NCBI GenBank assembly: GCA_024641255.1
Contig: JAHEDL010000139.1
Span: 1 to 14,818, forward strand
DNA: 14,818 bases
From: Pseudorhodobacter sp.
Lineage (GTDB): Bacteria > Pseudomonadota > Alphaproteobacteria > Rhodobacterales > Rhodobacteraceae
Direction: 5' to 3'
The position numbers and the translations under genes are program-made. The notes under the pieces are model-generated. The model did not search any database. It was not told the DNA's origin and worked only from the letters and a program-made list of their open reading frames with translations. Every line of letters starts with the position of its first letter. Within the stretch, counting starts at the first letter, position 1. This document shows positions 6,941 to 13,963 of this stretch, piece by piece.

Positions 6941-7624
6941 ATGAAATTATTCGTGGGCCTTGGCAATCCGGGGGCAAAATACGCCGGAAACCGTCACAAC
7001 ATCGGCTTCATGGCGCTGGATCGGATCGCGTCCGATCACGGGTTTTCGCCGTGGAAACGCGCGTTTCAGGGTCTGGCCTGCGAAGGCCGTCTGGGTGCCG
7101 ACAAAGTCGTGCTGCTGAAACCCGAAACCTTCATGAACCTGTCGGGGCAATCGGTGCAGGCGGCGGTGGCGTTTTACAAACTGCAACTGACCGATGTCAC
7201 CGTGTTTCATGATGAACTCGACCTTGCGCCCGGCAAATGCCGCGTCAAGCAGGGTGGCGGTCATGCCGGTCACAACGGCCTGCGGTCGATCCACGCGCAT
7301 TTGGGCGACGCTTATGGCCGCGTGCGGCTGGGCATTGGCCACCCCGGCCACAAAGACGCAGTGGCAAACTATGTGCTGCATGATTTCGCCAAGGCTGATC
7401 AGGAGTGGCTGGATGATCTTCTGCGCGGCCTGTCGGATGGAGCCGCCGCCTTAGCCGATGGCGACGCCGCCCGGTTCATGAACGCGGTGGCATTGCGCAC
7501 CGCGCCGCCCCGGTCGTCGACCAGCGTTGAAAAAACCGCCAAACCGGCCCCTGCGGCCTCGGCTGCACCCGCGCCACCGGCAGAACTTAGCCCGCTGGCC
7601 AAGCTGAAAGACTTCTTCCGCTAG
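6941..7624 (+). CDS. pth: Peptidyl-tRNA hydrolase
   Basis: A 227-residue cytoplasmic enzyme that releases peptides from peptidyl-tRNA dropped by stalled ribosomes. All family landmarks are present: [20 protein letters not shown] at the start with catalytic His19, the [10 protein letters not shown] loop with Asn66, FHDELDL with Asp91, and [12 protein letters not shown] with His108 and Asn112. The core ends near residue 185. About 40 further residues form an Ala/Pro-rich linker and a short basic tail ([12 protein letters not shown]), so the protein is longer than the roughly 195 of E. coli Pth. ATG 6941 begins the conserved [11 protein letters not shown] start; upstream only a weak GGGGCG is seen. 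It was probably once directly behind rplY. The serine hydrolase gene follows after 63 bases on the same strand and may share its transcript. Confidence 0.97.
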   Translation: MKLFVGLGNPGAKYAGNRHNIGFMALDRIASDHGFSPWKRAFQGLACEGRLGADKVVLLKPETFMNLSGQSVQAAVAFYKLQLTDVTVFHDELDLAPGKCRVKQGGGHAGHNGLRSIHAHLGDAYGRVRLGIGHPGHKDAVANYVLHDFAKADQEWLDDLLRGLSDGAAALADGDAARFMNAVALRTAPPRSSTSVEKTAKPAPAASAAPAPPAELSPLAKLKDFFR

Positions 7625-7687
7625 ACTGGTCTTGCCAGACGCTGCCGCGCGTGGTCCGATCCTGTCATTTAACAGTCAGAGGCCCCG

Positions 7688-8842
7688 ATGCGTCGTCTGC
7701 TTCGCTTTTCTATTCGTCTATTGCTTGTCCTCATTCTTTGCGCTGCCGCCTTAGGCCTTTGGAAGCGCGAAGAAATTTCACGCCTTCTCGCCGTCAACAG
7801 CCTGTTTGACGCCGGCAAGATCGTGCAGAATTTCAGCCATATGGATCAGCTTTTCCTGCACCGCAGCCTGTCGCGCGGACAGGGGCCGGTGGCAGAGCTG
7901 ACCCCCGGCCCCTATGCCGCGCTGTCGCCTGATGCGCAGCAATGGGTCAAGGACCGCGCGGTCACCGGTCTGGTGATCTTGCATCACGGCCAGCTTGTGC
8001 ATGAAAGCTATTACCTTGGCACCGCGCCGCAAGATCTGCGCATCAGTTGGTCGGTGGCGAAAAGCTTTCTGTCGGCGCTGTTCGGCATTTTGCACAGCGA
8101 AGGCATGATCCCGTCGCTGGACGACCCGGTTGAAAAATATGCCCCGCTGCTGAAGGGGTCCGCCTATGAAGGCGTCAGCGTGCATGACATTCTGACAATG
8201 TCATCTGGCGTCGCCTTCAACGAAGATTATCTGGATTTCAACAGTGATATCAATCGTATGGGGCGGGTCTTGGCGCTGGGCGGCTCGATGGATGAATTCG
8301 CCGCCAGCCTGAAACACCGCGCCTCTGCCCCCGGCAGCCAATGGCACTATGTGTCAATCGACACCCATGTTCTGGGCATGGTCATGCGCGGTGCCACCGG
8401 CAAAGATATTCCCGAACTTATGGAAACCCGCCTGCTTGCGCCACTGGGCCTTGAAGCCGCGCCCTATTATCTGACCGACAGTGCCGGGATTTCCTTTGTG
8501 CTGGGCGGGCTGAACCTGCGCACGCGCGACTATGCCCGCTTTGGTCAAATGGTGCTGCAAGATGGCCAATGGCAGGGCCAACAGGTGGTGCCCGCCGACT
8601 GGATCAAGCTGTCAACCAGCCCGCAGGCCAAAGATGGCACCGCCTACGGCTATCAATGGTGGATTCCGCCGCAGGCCAGCCGGGGCGAGGTGATGGCGCA
8701 GGGCGTCTACGGCCAATACATCTATATCAACCCCAGCATGAGCGTGGTGATCGCCGTCAATGCCGCCGACCGCGATTTTGAAGCCGAAGGCGTCAACGAC
8801 GCCAACATCGCAATGTTGCGCAAAATCGCGGCGGGGCTTTAG
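7688..8842 (+). CDS. Membrane-anchored serine hydrolase of the beta-lactamase/class C family
   Basis: A 384-residue protein. A basic start (MRRLLRFSIR) and a hydrophobic run to about residue 24 form a signal anchor or uncleaved signal peptide, placing the catalytic domain in the periplasm. The penicillin-binding/beta-lactamase-fold motifs are Ser122-Val-Ala-Lys125 (the nucleophile tetrad SxxK in SWSVAKS), followed by the family's DDPVEKYAPLL and ILTMSSG blocks, and Tyr221-Val-Ser223 as the second active-site element. A YGYQWW strand and a VYGQYIYI segment occupy the place of the third, KTG-like, motif. The architecture resembles 6-aminohexanoate-dimer hydrolase and esterase EstB relatives, so peptide, amide or ester hydrolysis is likely; true beta-lactamase action is not implied. 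AGAGG lies just before ATG 7688. The stop overlaps that of the convergent DUF1287 remnant. Confidence 0.87.
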   Translation: MRRLLRFSIRLLLVLILCAAALGLWKREEISRLLAVNSLFDAGKIVQNFSHMDQLFLHRSLSRGQGPVAELTPGPYAALSPDAQQWVKDRAVTGLVILHHGQLVHESYYLGTAPQDLRISWSVAKSFLSALFGILHSEGMIPSLDDPVEKYAPLLKGSAYEGVSVHDILTMSSGVAFNEDYLDFNSDINRMGRVLALGGSMDEFAASLKHRASAPGSQWHYVSIDTHVLGMVMRGATGKDIPELMETRLLAPLGLEAAPYYLTDSAGISFVLGGLNLRTRDYARFGQMVLQDGQWQGQQVVPADWIKLSTSPQAKDGTAYGYQWWIPPQASRGEVMAQGVYGQYIYINPSMSVVIAVNAADRDFEAEGVNDANIAMLRKIAAGL

Positions 8843-9218
8843 CCGCGCTGCGCCCGCAGCCTGTCTGCCGCTTTTGGGTCGATCAGGTAATGCCCGGTGA
8901 TCGGGAGGTTGAACAACCGGTCCTCTTCCTGCGCGCCCGCCCCGATATTGCGCAGCACCAAAGGGCGCAGCCCATCGCGGCTGCGCTGATCCGACACGAT
9001 GCCAATATGCGTCAGATCGCCCGGGAGGTCGCAAAATGCGCCTGCATGTTGTGATGCCCCGCCAGTTGCAAATCAATGCCCCAACTACTGCGCAGCGCGC
9101 GGATCACCGCATCGGTGCAAACCCCAAGGTCGGGCGCCACATAGCCGCCCGCTGTGCCAGCCACCCCGGCAAACTGCGGCACCTTTCCGCGCAGGCTTGG
9201 ATCGGCTATCACAGGCGC
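8839..9218 (-). pseudogene. Decayed DUF1287 (YijF-like) gene, 5'-truncated with an internal frame-shifting deletion
   Basis: Two pieces in different frames reproduce a DUF1287 protein. The upstream piece (about 9218 to 9031) reads APDLGVCTDAVIRALR, then GIDLQ and HHNMQAHFA, matching the family's PADRGVCTDVVIRALR...GIDLQ..VHEDM..NF. That frame meets TGA at 9014-9012. The downstream piece, in another frame from 9030 to a TAA at 8841-8839, gives 63 residues beginning DLPGDLTHIGIVSDQ and containing NIGAGAQEEDRLF and ITGHYLI, the DUF1287 C-terminus. The roughly 45-50 residues normally between them (the NIDHRR..NL region and the GDIV strand) are missing, as is the whole N-terminus including the signal peptide, because mnmH coding begins at 9219. 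DUF1287 proteins are secreted, with an uncertain NlpC/P60-like fold. The deletion and frame change make a working product very unlikely. Confidence 0.85.
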
Positions 9219-10268
9219 ATGGCCATTACCCTTACCTCGCTGTCCGACCTCGCCAAGCACGGCTTTGATGACATCATCGACGTGCGTGCCCCCGCCGAAT
9301 ATGCCGAAGATCACCTGCCCGGTGCGATTTCGCTGCCGGTGCTGGATGATGAAGAGCGTGCCCGTGTCGGCACCATCTACAAACAGGTCAACCCGTTTTC
9401 GGCCCGCAAAATCGGTGCGGCTTTGGTTGCGGCCAATGCCGCGCGGCATTTGCAAGGCCCGCTGGCCGATAAACCCGGCGGCTGGCGTCCCTTGGTTTAC
9501 TGCTGGCGGGGTGGGCAACGCTCTGGCTCGTTTGCCATCATCTTGCAGCAGGTCGGTTGGCGGGTGGAAACCATTGTCGGCGGTTACAAGGCATGGCGCG
9601 GGCTGGTGGTGAACGCGCTTTATGACACGCCGTTTCCGTGCCCGGTGCTGGTGCTTGATGGCAACACCGGTTCGGCCAAGACCGAAGTTTTGAACATGCT
9701 GCCCGCGCGCGGCGTGCAGGTGCTGGATCTGGAAGGCTTGGCGCATCATCGCGGCTCGTTGTTCGGCGCGCTAGGCCCGCAGCCGTCGCAAAAGGCGTTT
9801 GACTGCGCCTTGGCGATGGCGATCTCGCGGCTTGATCCAACGCGCCCTGTCGTGATCGAGGCGGAAAGCTCCAAGGTCGGCGATTGCCGTCTGCCGCCGT
9901 GGCTGTGGAAGGCAATGACCCAAGCGCCACGTCTTGCCATCGCCGCCCCGGTTGCCGCCCGCGCCAGCTATCTGACCCGCGCTTATGCCGATATGACCGC
10001 CGATCCGCTGCGGCTTGCCACGGTGATCAACCGTCTGCGCCCGGGCCATCCCGCCGAGAGGATCGAAACCTGGCTGGCGTTGGCCGCCGTGGGCGATTTC
10101 GTGACGCTGGCGGCAGAGCTGATGCAGCACCATTACGACCCCCGTTATGGTAAGCACCGTGACCGGATGGAGGTTGGCTTTACCGAACTTGCCACCGACG
10201 GGCTTGCCCCCGAAGATCTGGCGCGGCTTGCCGATCAGGTGGCGGCCACAGTGCTGGCCACAGCCTAA
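9219..10268 (+). CDS. mnmH: tRNA 2-selenouridine synthase (SelU/YbbB)
   Basis: A 349-residue enzyme that replaces the sulfur of 2-thiouridine with selenium at the wobble base of Lys, Glu and Gln tRNAs, through a geranylated intermediate, using selenophosphate. The N-terminal rhodanese-like domain (FDDIIDVRAPAEYAEDHLPG) holds the catalytic Cys95 in VYCWRGGQRSGS. A P-loop domain follows with GNTGSAKTE (148-156); the last Gly of a standard Walker A is Ala here, which I recall also from other alphaproteobacterial members. The start ATG 9219 gives the conserved MAITLTSL opening; the frame stays open further upstream, but that stretch is the antisense of the DUF1287 remnant. Only a weak AGG precedes the ATG, and no intergenic promoter remains. 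Its stop lies six bases from the stop of convergent selD, the enzyme that makes its selenium donor. Confidence 0.95.
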   Translation: MAITLTSLSDLAKHGFDDIIDVRAPAEYAEDHLPGAISLPVLDDEERARVGTIYKQVNPFSARKIGAALVAANAARHLQGPLADKPGGWRPLVYCWRGGQRSGSFAIILQQVGWRVETIVGGYKAWRGLVVNALYDTPFPCPVLVLDGNTGSAKTEVLNMLPARGVQVLDLEGLAHHRGSLFGALGPQPSQKAFDCALAMAISRLDPTRPVVIEAESSKVGDCRLPPWLWKAMTQAPRLAIAAPVAARASYLTRAYADMTADPLRLATVINRLRPGHPAERIETWLALAAVGDFVTLAAELMQHHYDPRYGKHRDRMEVGFTELATDGLAPEDLARLADQVAATVLATA

Positions 10269-10274
10269 ACCCCC

Positions 10275-12464
10275 TTAGCCAAGCACAATCCGCGCAGGGC
10301 CTGCCACCACGCGGCCGATAACCGCCGCCGCATCGCCACCCGCGCGCAAGGCTGCAACCAATTCTGCCGCCCGATCTTCCGGCACAGTGGCCAGCAAGCC
10401 GCCTGCGGTTTGCGGATCGTATAGCAGCGCCGTTGCGCCGCTGTCGGCCTTCATCTGCTGACCAATCGTTACCCGCCCAATCGTCGCCGCGCGGTTGGCT
10501 GGCGCAAGGCTGGAACTGTGCCCCGCCTGCGCCAATGCCAAGGCACCGGGCAGGCTGGGAATCGCCGCAAGCTGCAACTCTGCCGCGCAGCCAGAGGCAT
10601 CCAGAATCTCCAGCAGATGCCCCGCCAAACCAAAGCCCGTCACATCCGTCATCGCATGCGCAACTGGTGCCAACACCGCCGCCGCCGCGCCATTCGGGCG
10701 GCACATCTGCGCCAAGGCAGTGGCCACGGCCTCGCCCAAAATCAGCCCCGGCACCACCGCCATCGCCATTTCCGCCGCCATGATCGTGCCCGATCCCAGC
10801 GGTTTGGTCAAAATCAGCACATCGCCTGCCCGCGCGCCTGCCTTGGCAATCGCCCGCGCCGCCACGCCGGTTACCGTGAACCCGATGGTCAGCTCTGACC
10901 CGATAGAGGTATGCCCCCCCACCACATCGGCCCCCGCCGCCCGAAACACATCAGAGGCTTCGGCCATGATTTCCGCCAGCATGTCGGCAGATTTTTCGGC
11001 CGACATCCGCGGCAAGGTGATCTGCGCCAGCGCCACTTGCGGCGCGGCACCCATCGCCCACACATCGCCGGTGGCGTGAATGGCGGCGATCCGCGCCATC
11101 AAACGGGCATCGGCGGTAAAGGCGCGCAGATGGTCTGTGCTGATCACCTGCACCCCACCTTGCACCGCAAGCACCGCCGCATCATCGCCGGGGCCGGACA
11201 TAACCTCGGGTCGGCGCGGCGCGGGCAGCCCCGCCAAGGCGGTAGAAAGATCAGACGCGCCAAGCTTGGCCCCGCACCCGCCGCACATCGGCTTGTCGCC
11301 CATCGCTTCGGCCAATCCCTGCACCGCCAGCACTGGCACCGCCTGCGTCATCGCGGGGTAGGGGCCAAATTTCGCCATGAAGCCCCGGTCAATCCGGTCT
11401 TTCCACCGCCACAGCCACGCGCCATCCAGCGGCAAGCGCCACTTGTCGGCCACAGCGGCCTGATGCCCGGTTGAAATCAGCTTCAGATAATCGCGCTGCG
11501 GCTTGAACCGCTGCATCGCGCCCCCGGTCAGACTGGTGCGCAAGTTATGCAGCAACACCCCCGCCGCGCGCACCGCGTAAACTCCGGCTTTCGGGCGCGG
11601 CGCAAAGCCCATATGCGCGCAATCGCCCGCCGCAAAAATCGCCGGGTCCGAAGTTTGCAGCGTTGGCCCCACCGCGACAAAGCCTTGATGCAGCGACAGG
11701 CCGGTGTCTTGCAGCCAGCCTTGTGGCCGCGCGCCCGCCACCGCAAGCGTGAAATCCGACGCCAGCCGCCGCCCGTCGCCCAGCACCACCGCATCGGCCT
11801 CAATCCGGGCCGGACGCGCGTTTGTCAAAAGCTCGACCCCCGCCCGCGCCAGATGCGCCAGCAACGCCCGCCGCGCGCCTTGCCCCACACCGGGCAGCGC
11901 CATCGCGCCTTGTTCCAGCAACACCACCTTGGCGCTGCGTCCCAGCCGAAATGCCGACGCCAGCGCCAGTTCAACCCCGCCGACACCCGCGCCAATCACC
12001 ACCACGCGCGGTGCCGCGATCCCGCGCGCCACAAACGTCTCCCATCGCTCGGCGTAATCGCCCAGCGGTTTTGCCGCCACCGCATGTTCGGCATAGCCTG
12101 CCAGATCGGGCAGGTCAGACGCGATGCCAATATCAAGGCTGACCGCGTCATAAGAAATCGGTGCGCGCCCCTGCAAGATCACCTGCCGCGCCGCGCGGTC
12201 GATGCCGCTGACACGATCCAAAATCACCCGTGCCTTGGCAAAACGCGCCAAGCGCACCAGATCAATCATGATGTCATCGCGGCGATAATGTCCGGCAATC
12301 AGCCCCGGCAACATGCCGGTATAGGGGGCCGCTGGTCCGGGGTTGATCAGCGTCAGCCGCGCGCCGGGCAGTGGGTCCATCGCCCACATCCGCGCCACCA
12401 GCGCATGCGCGTGACCGCCGCCCACCAACACCACATCCCTGACCACCGGATAATCGCTGTGCAT
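10275..12464 (-). CDS. selD: Selenide, water dikinase fused to an N-terminal FAD/NAD(P) oxidoreductase domain
   Basis: A 729-residue two-domain protein. Residues 1 to about 385 form an NDH-2-like pyridine nucleotide-disulfide oxidoreductase: VVLVGGGHAHALV (FAD dinucleotide fold, 12-24), VVVIGAGVGGVELA (second nucleotide fold, about 154-167) and FAAGDCAHMG (FAD-binding Asp, near 281). From about 390 the SelD domain begins with MCGGCGAKLG; Cys397 and Lys400 align with catalytic Cys17 and Lys20 of E. coli SelD. GPGDDAAVL, TDHLRAF, ADVVGGHTS and DVTGFGLAGHLLE complete the ATP/Mg site. SelD makes selenophosphate from selenide and ATP. The fused domain is a known architecture, thought to supply or reduce selenium, but its exact reaction is unsettled. 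ATG 12464 has AGGGGGCGGG just upstream and opens directly into the FAD fold; the frame's further extension to 12962 is low-complexity shadow. It is convergent with mnmH and divergent from rpoN. Confidence 0.95.
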   Translation of the reverse strand: MHSDYPVVRDVVLVGGGHAHALVARMWAMDPLPGARLTLINPGPAAPYTGMLPGLIAGHYRRDDIMIDLVRLARFAKARVILDRVSGIDRAARQVILQGRAPISYDAVSLDIGIASDLPDLAGYAEHAVAAKPLGDYAERWETFVARGIAAPRVVVIGAGVGGVELALASAFRLGRSAKVVLLEQGAMALPGVGQGARRALLAHLARAGVELLTNARPARIEADAVVLGDGRRLASDFTLAVAGARPQGWLQDTGLSLHQGFVAVGPTLQTSDPAIFAAGDCAHMGFAPRPKAGVYAVRAAGVLLHNLRTSLTGGAMQRFKPQRDYLKLISTGHQAAVADKWRLPLDGAWLWRWKDRIDRGFMAKFGPYPAMTQAVPVLAVQGLAEAMGDKPMCGGCGAKLGASDLSTALAGLPAPRRPEVMSGPGDDAAVLAVQGGVQVISTDHLRAFTADARLMARIAAIHATGDVWAMGAAPQVALAQITLPRMSAEKSADMLAEIMAEASDVFRAAGADVVGGHTSIGSELTIGFTVTGVAARAIAKAGARAGDVLILTKPLGSGTIMAAEMAMAVVPGLILGEAVATALAQMCRPNGAAAAVLAPVAHAMTDVTGFGLAGHLLEILDASGCAAELQLAAIPSLPGALALAQAGHSSSLAPANRAATIGRVTIGQQMKADSGATALLYDPQTAGGLLATVPEDRAAELVAALRAGGDAAAVIGRVVAGPARIVLG

Positions 12465-12542
12465 CCCGCCCCCTAACTGCCGCCGCGACCCTAGCCAAAG
12501 CTGGGCCGGAACGCCATGCTTGCCCAACCGCCAAGCTTGCCG

Positions 12543-12571
12543 TTGCGCCAGCACGTCGCAGCGCCTAGCCT
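12543..12571 (+). promoter_or_regulatory. Possible promoter for rpoN, perhaps giving a leaderless mRNA
   Basis: TTGCGC (12543-12548) and TAGCCT (12566-12571) are separated by exactly 17 bases in the 113-base gap between divergent selD and rpoN. Both hexamers are weak matches. Transcription would start about seven bases after the -10, at or next to ATG 12578, and no Shine-Dalgarno is visible. Confidence 0.3.
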
Positions 12572-12577
12572 TGCGCC

Positions 12578-13903
12578 ATGAGATCACCGCAACAACGCCT
12601 TGGCCTGACCCAAACCCAAAGGCTTTCGCTGAACACCAGCCTGCAAGCCTCGATTGCGCTGCTGCGCACCGACGCCGCCGGTCTGACGCGCTATCTTGAA
12701 GAACAGGCCGCCGAAAATCCAAACCTGCGGCTGGAACCGCCGCCTGATCCGGCCCTGCAAGAATGGTTGCCGCGCTGGACTTCGGTGCTTTCCGCGCCCC
12801 ACGCCGGCAGCGAACTGGCCGCAGACATGGTCGGCTATGGCCCCAGCCTGTTTGCGCATGTGTCCCAAGCCATCGCGGCGCTTGCCCTGCCATCGCATGC
12901 GCATCGCATTGCCATTGCACTGGCCGACGCCTTGGAACCCTCGGGCTGGCTTGGCACCGCACCCGAAAGTGTCGCCGCCGATCTTGGCGTCAGCCTGCCC
13001 GACCTGATCACCGTCTTGGCGAAACTTCAACGCATCGAACCGGTCGGGCTTTTCGCGCGCAATCTGGCCGAATGTCTGCGCCTGCAGGCCATTGACGGCG
13101 GCGTTTATGATGCCGCAATGGCCGCCATTCTGGATAACCTTGATCTGCTGGCCAGCGGCGATCTGGCGCGTTTGGCGCGGCTTTGTAACCTGACCGAAGC
13201 GCAGGTGCAGGCCCGCTTTCGCCTGATCCGCAGCATGAATCCCAAGCCGGGGGCCGAATTTGCCCCGATCAGCGCCGCCGCCGTGCGCGAACCCGATCTG
13301 GTGGTGCAGCAAACCGCCTCTGGCTGGACGATTGCGCTGAACCGCTCTGCCTTGCCTGCCCTGCGGGTCGAAGCGGTGGGCAATGGCACCGCCGCCGGTC
13401 TGGCTGCCGCGAAATCGCTGGAACGCATGGTCGAGGCCCGCAACACCACCGTGCTGATGGTCGGGCGCGAGATTTTGCAGCGCCAGCAAGACGCCATGCA
13501 GCACGGCCCCGCCGCTTTGGCCCCGATGACCATGGCCGATCTGGCCGAAGCGCTTGGGTTTCACGAAAGCACCATCAGCCGCGTCGTTGCTGGCACCAGT
13601 CTGGATACCCCGCGTGGCACATGGTGGCTACGGCAGATGTTTAGCCCCGCCCTTGGCGGCAACGGCGCGCCGCGGGTGGCGGCGGCGGCGCTGCGGCATA
13701 GGCTGGTCCGGCTGATTGCCGCCGAAGATCCGGCTGATCCCCTGTCGGATCAGGCGCTTCTGGCCGAACTTGCCCGCGAAACCGGCGTCACGCTGGCCCG
13801 CCGCACCATCGCCAAATACCGCGAGGCGCAGGGCATTCCCTCCGCACATCGCCGCAAACGAAGCCATTCTGTGCCGCCTTTTGGCACAAAAGGTCGCGGC
13901 TAG
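12578..13903 (+). CDS. rpoN: RNA polymerase sigma-54 factor
   Basis: A 441-residue sigma-54. Region I is present at the N-terminus (QRLGLTQTQRLSLNTSLQAS, Gln/Leu-rich, about 6-45), followed by a short, only mildly acidic linker. The core-binding domain runs to about residue 260, with the family's RIEPVGLFARNLAECLRLQ block. The helix-turn-helix TMADLAEALGFHESTISRVV and the RpoN box ARRTIAKYRE (407-416), which reads the -24 element, are both intact. A further 25 residues follow the box and end in SHSVPPFGTKGRG, a somewhat longer tail than I expect. It works with AAA+ enhancer-binding activators. None of the usual partners of the main chromosomal copy (lptB upstream, hpf/raiA and ptsN downstream) is adjacent; instead it lies between selD and a hydantoinase gene, so it may be an accessory copy, as Rhodobacter species often have several. 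Confidence 0.95.
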   Translation: MRSPQQRLGLTQTQRLSLNTSLQASIALLRTDAAGLTRYLEEQAAENPNLRLEPPPDPALQEWLPRWTSVLSAPHAGSELAADMVGYGPSLFAHVSQAIAALALPSHAHRIAIALADALEPSGWLGTAPESVAADLGVSLPDLITVLAKLQRIEPVGLFARNLAECLRLQAIDGGVYDAAMAAILDNLDLLASGDLARLARLCNLTEAQVQARFRLIRSMNPKPGAEFAPISAAAVREPDLVVQQTASGWTIALNRSALPALRVEAVGNGTAAGLAAAKSLERMVEARNTTVLMVGREILQRQQDAMQHGPAALAPMTMADLAEALGFHESTISRVVAGTSLDTPRGTWWLRQMFSPALGGNGAPRVAAAALRHRLVRLIAAEDPADPLSDQALLAELARETGVTLARRTIAKYREAQGIPSAHRRKRSHSVPPFGTKGRG

Positions 13904-13963
13904 GGCTGACTTGCTGCACTTCCCCCGCTATCTGCCAAGGCTGGAACAGCGCAAGGCAGACTG

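Noticed and set aside
9012..9749. A 245-codon minus-strand frame read as one gene
   Set aside because: Only its last part (below 9219) is real, as the DUF1287 remnant; the rest is antisense to mnmH.
11265..11295. Selenocysteine in SelD itself
   Set aside because: The active-site region encodes ordinary Cys codons with no in-frame TGA.
11547..12476. A 309-codon + strand frame opposite selD
   Set aside because: It is rich in His, Arg, Gln and Pro with no recognisable motif and lies entirely antisense to the conserved FAD domain of SelD.
12465..12962. N-terminal extension of the SelD fusion
   Set aside because: The extra residues are low-complexity Arg/Ala/Gln, overlap the rpoN start region, and a good ribosome binding site precedes ATG 12464.
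12584..13564. A 326-codon minus-strand frame opposite rpoN
   Set aside because: Gly/Gln/His-rich shadow of rpoN with no family signature.
13868..13897. TGGCAC-containing sequence at the 3' end of rpoN as a sigma-54 promoter or terminator
   Set aside because: The -12 GC is not at the required ten-base spacing, and the small hairpin here is followed by A residues on the + strand, with no T-run.
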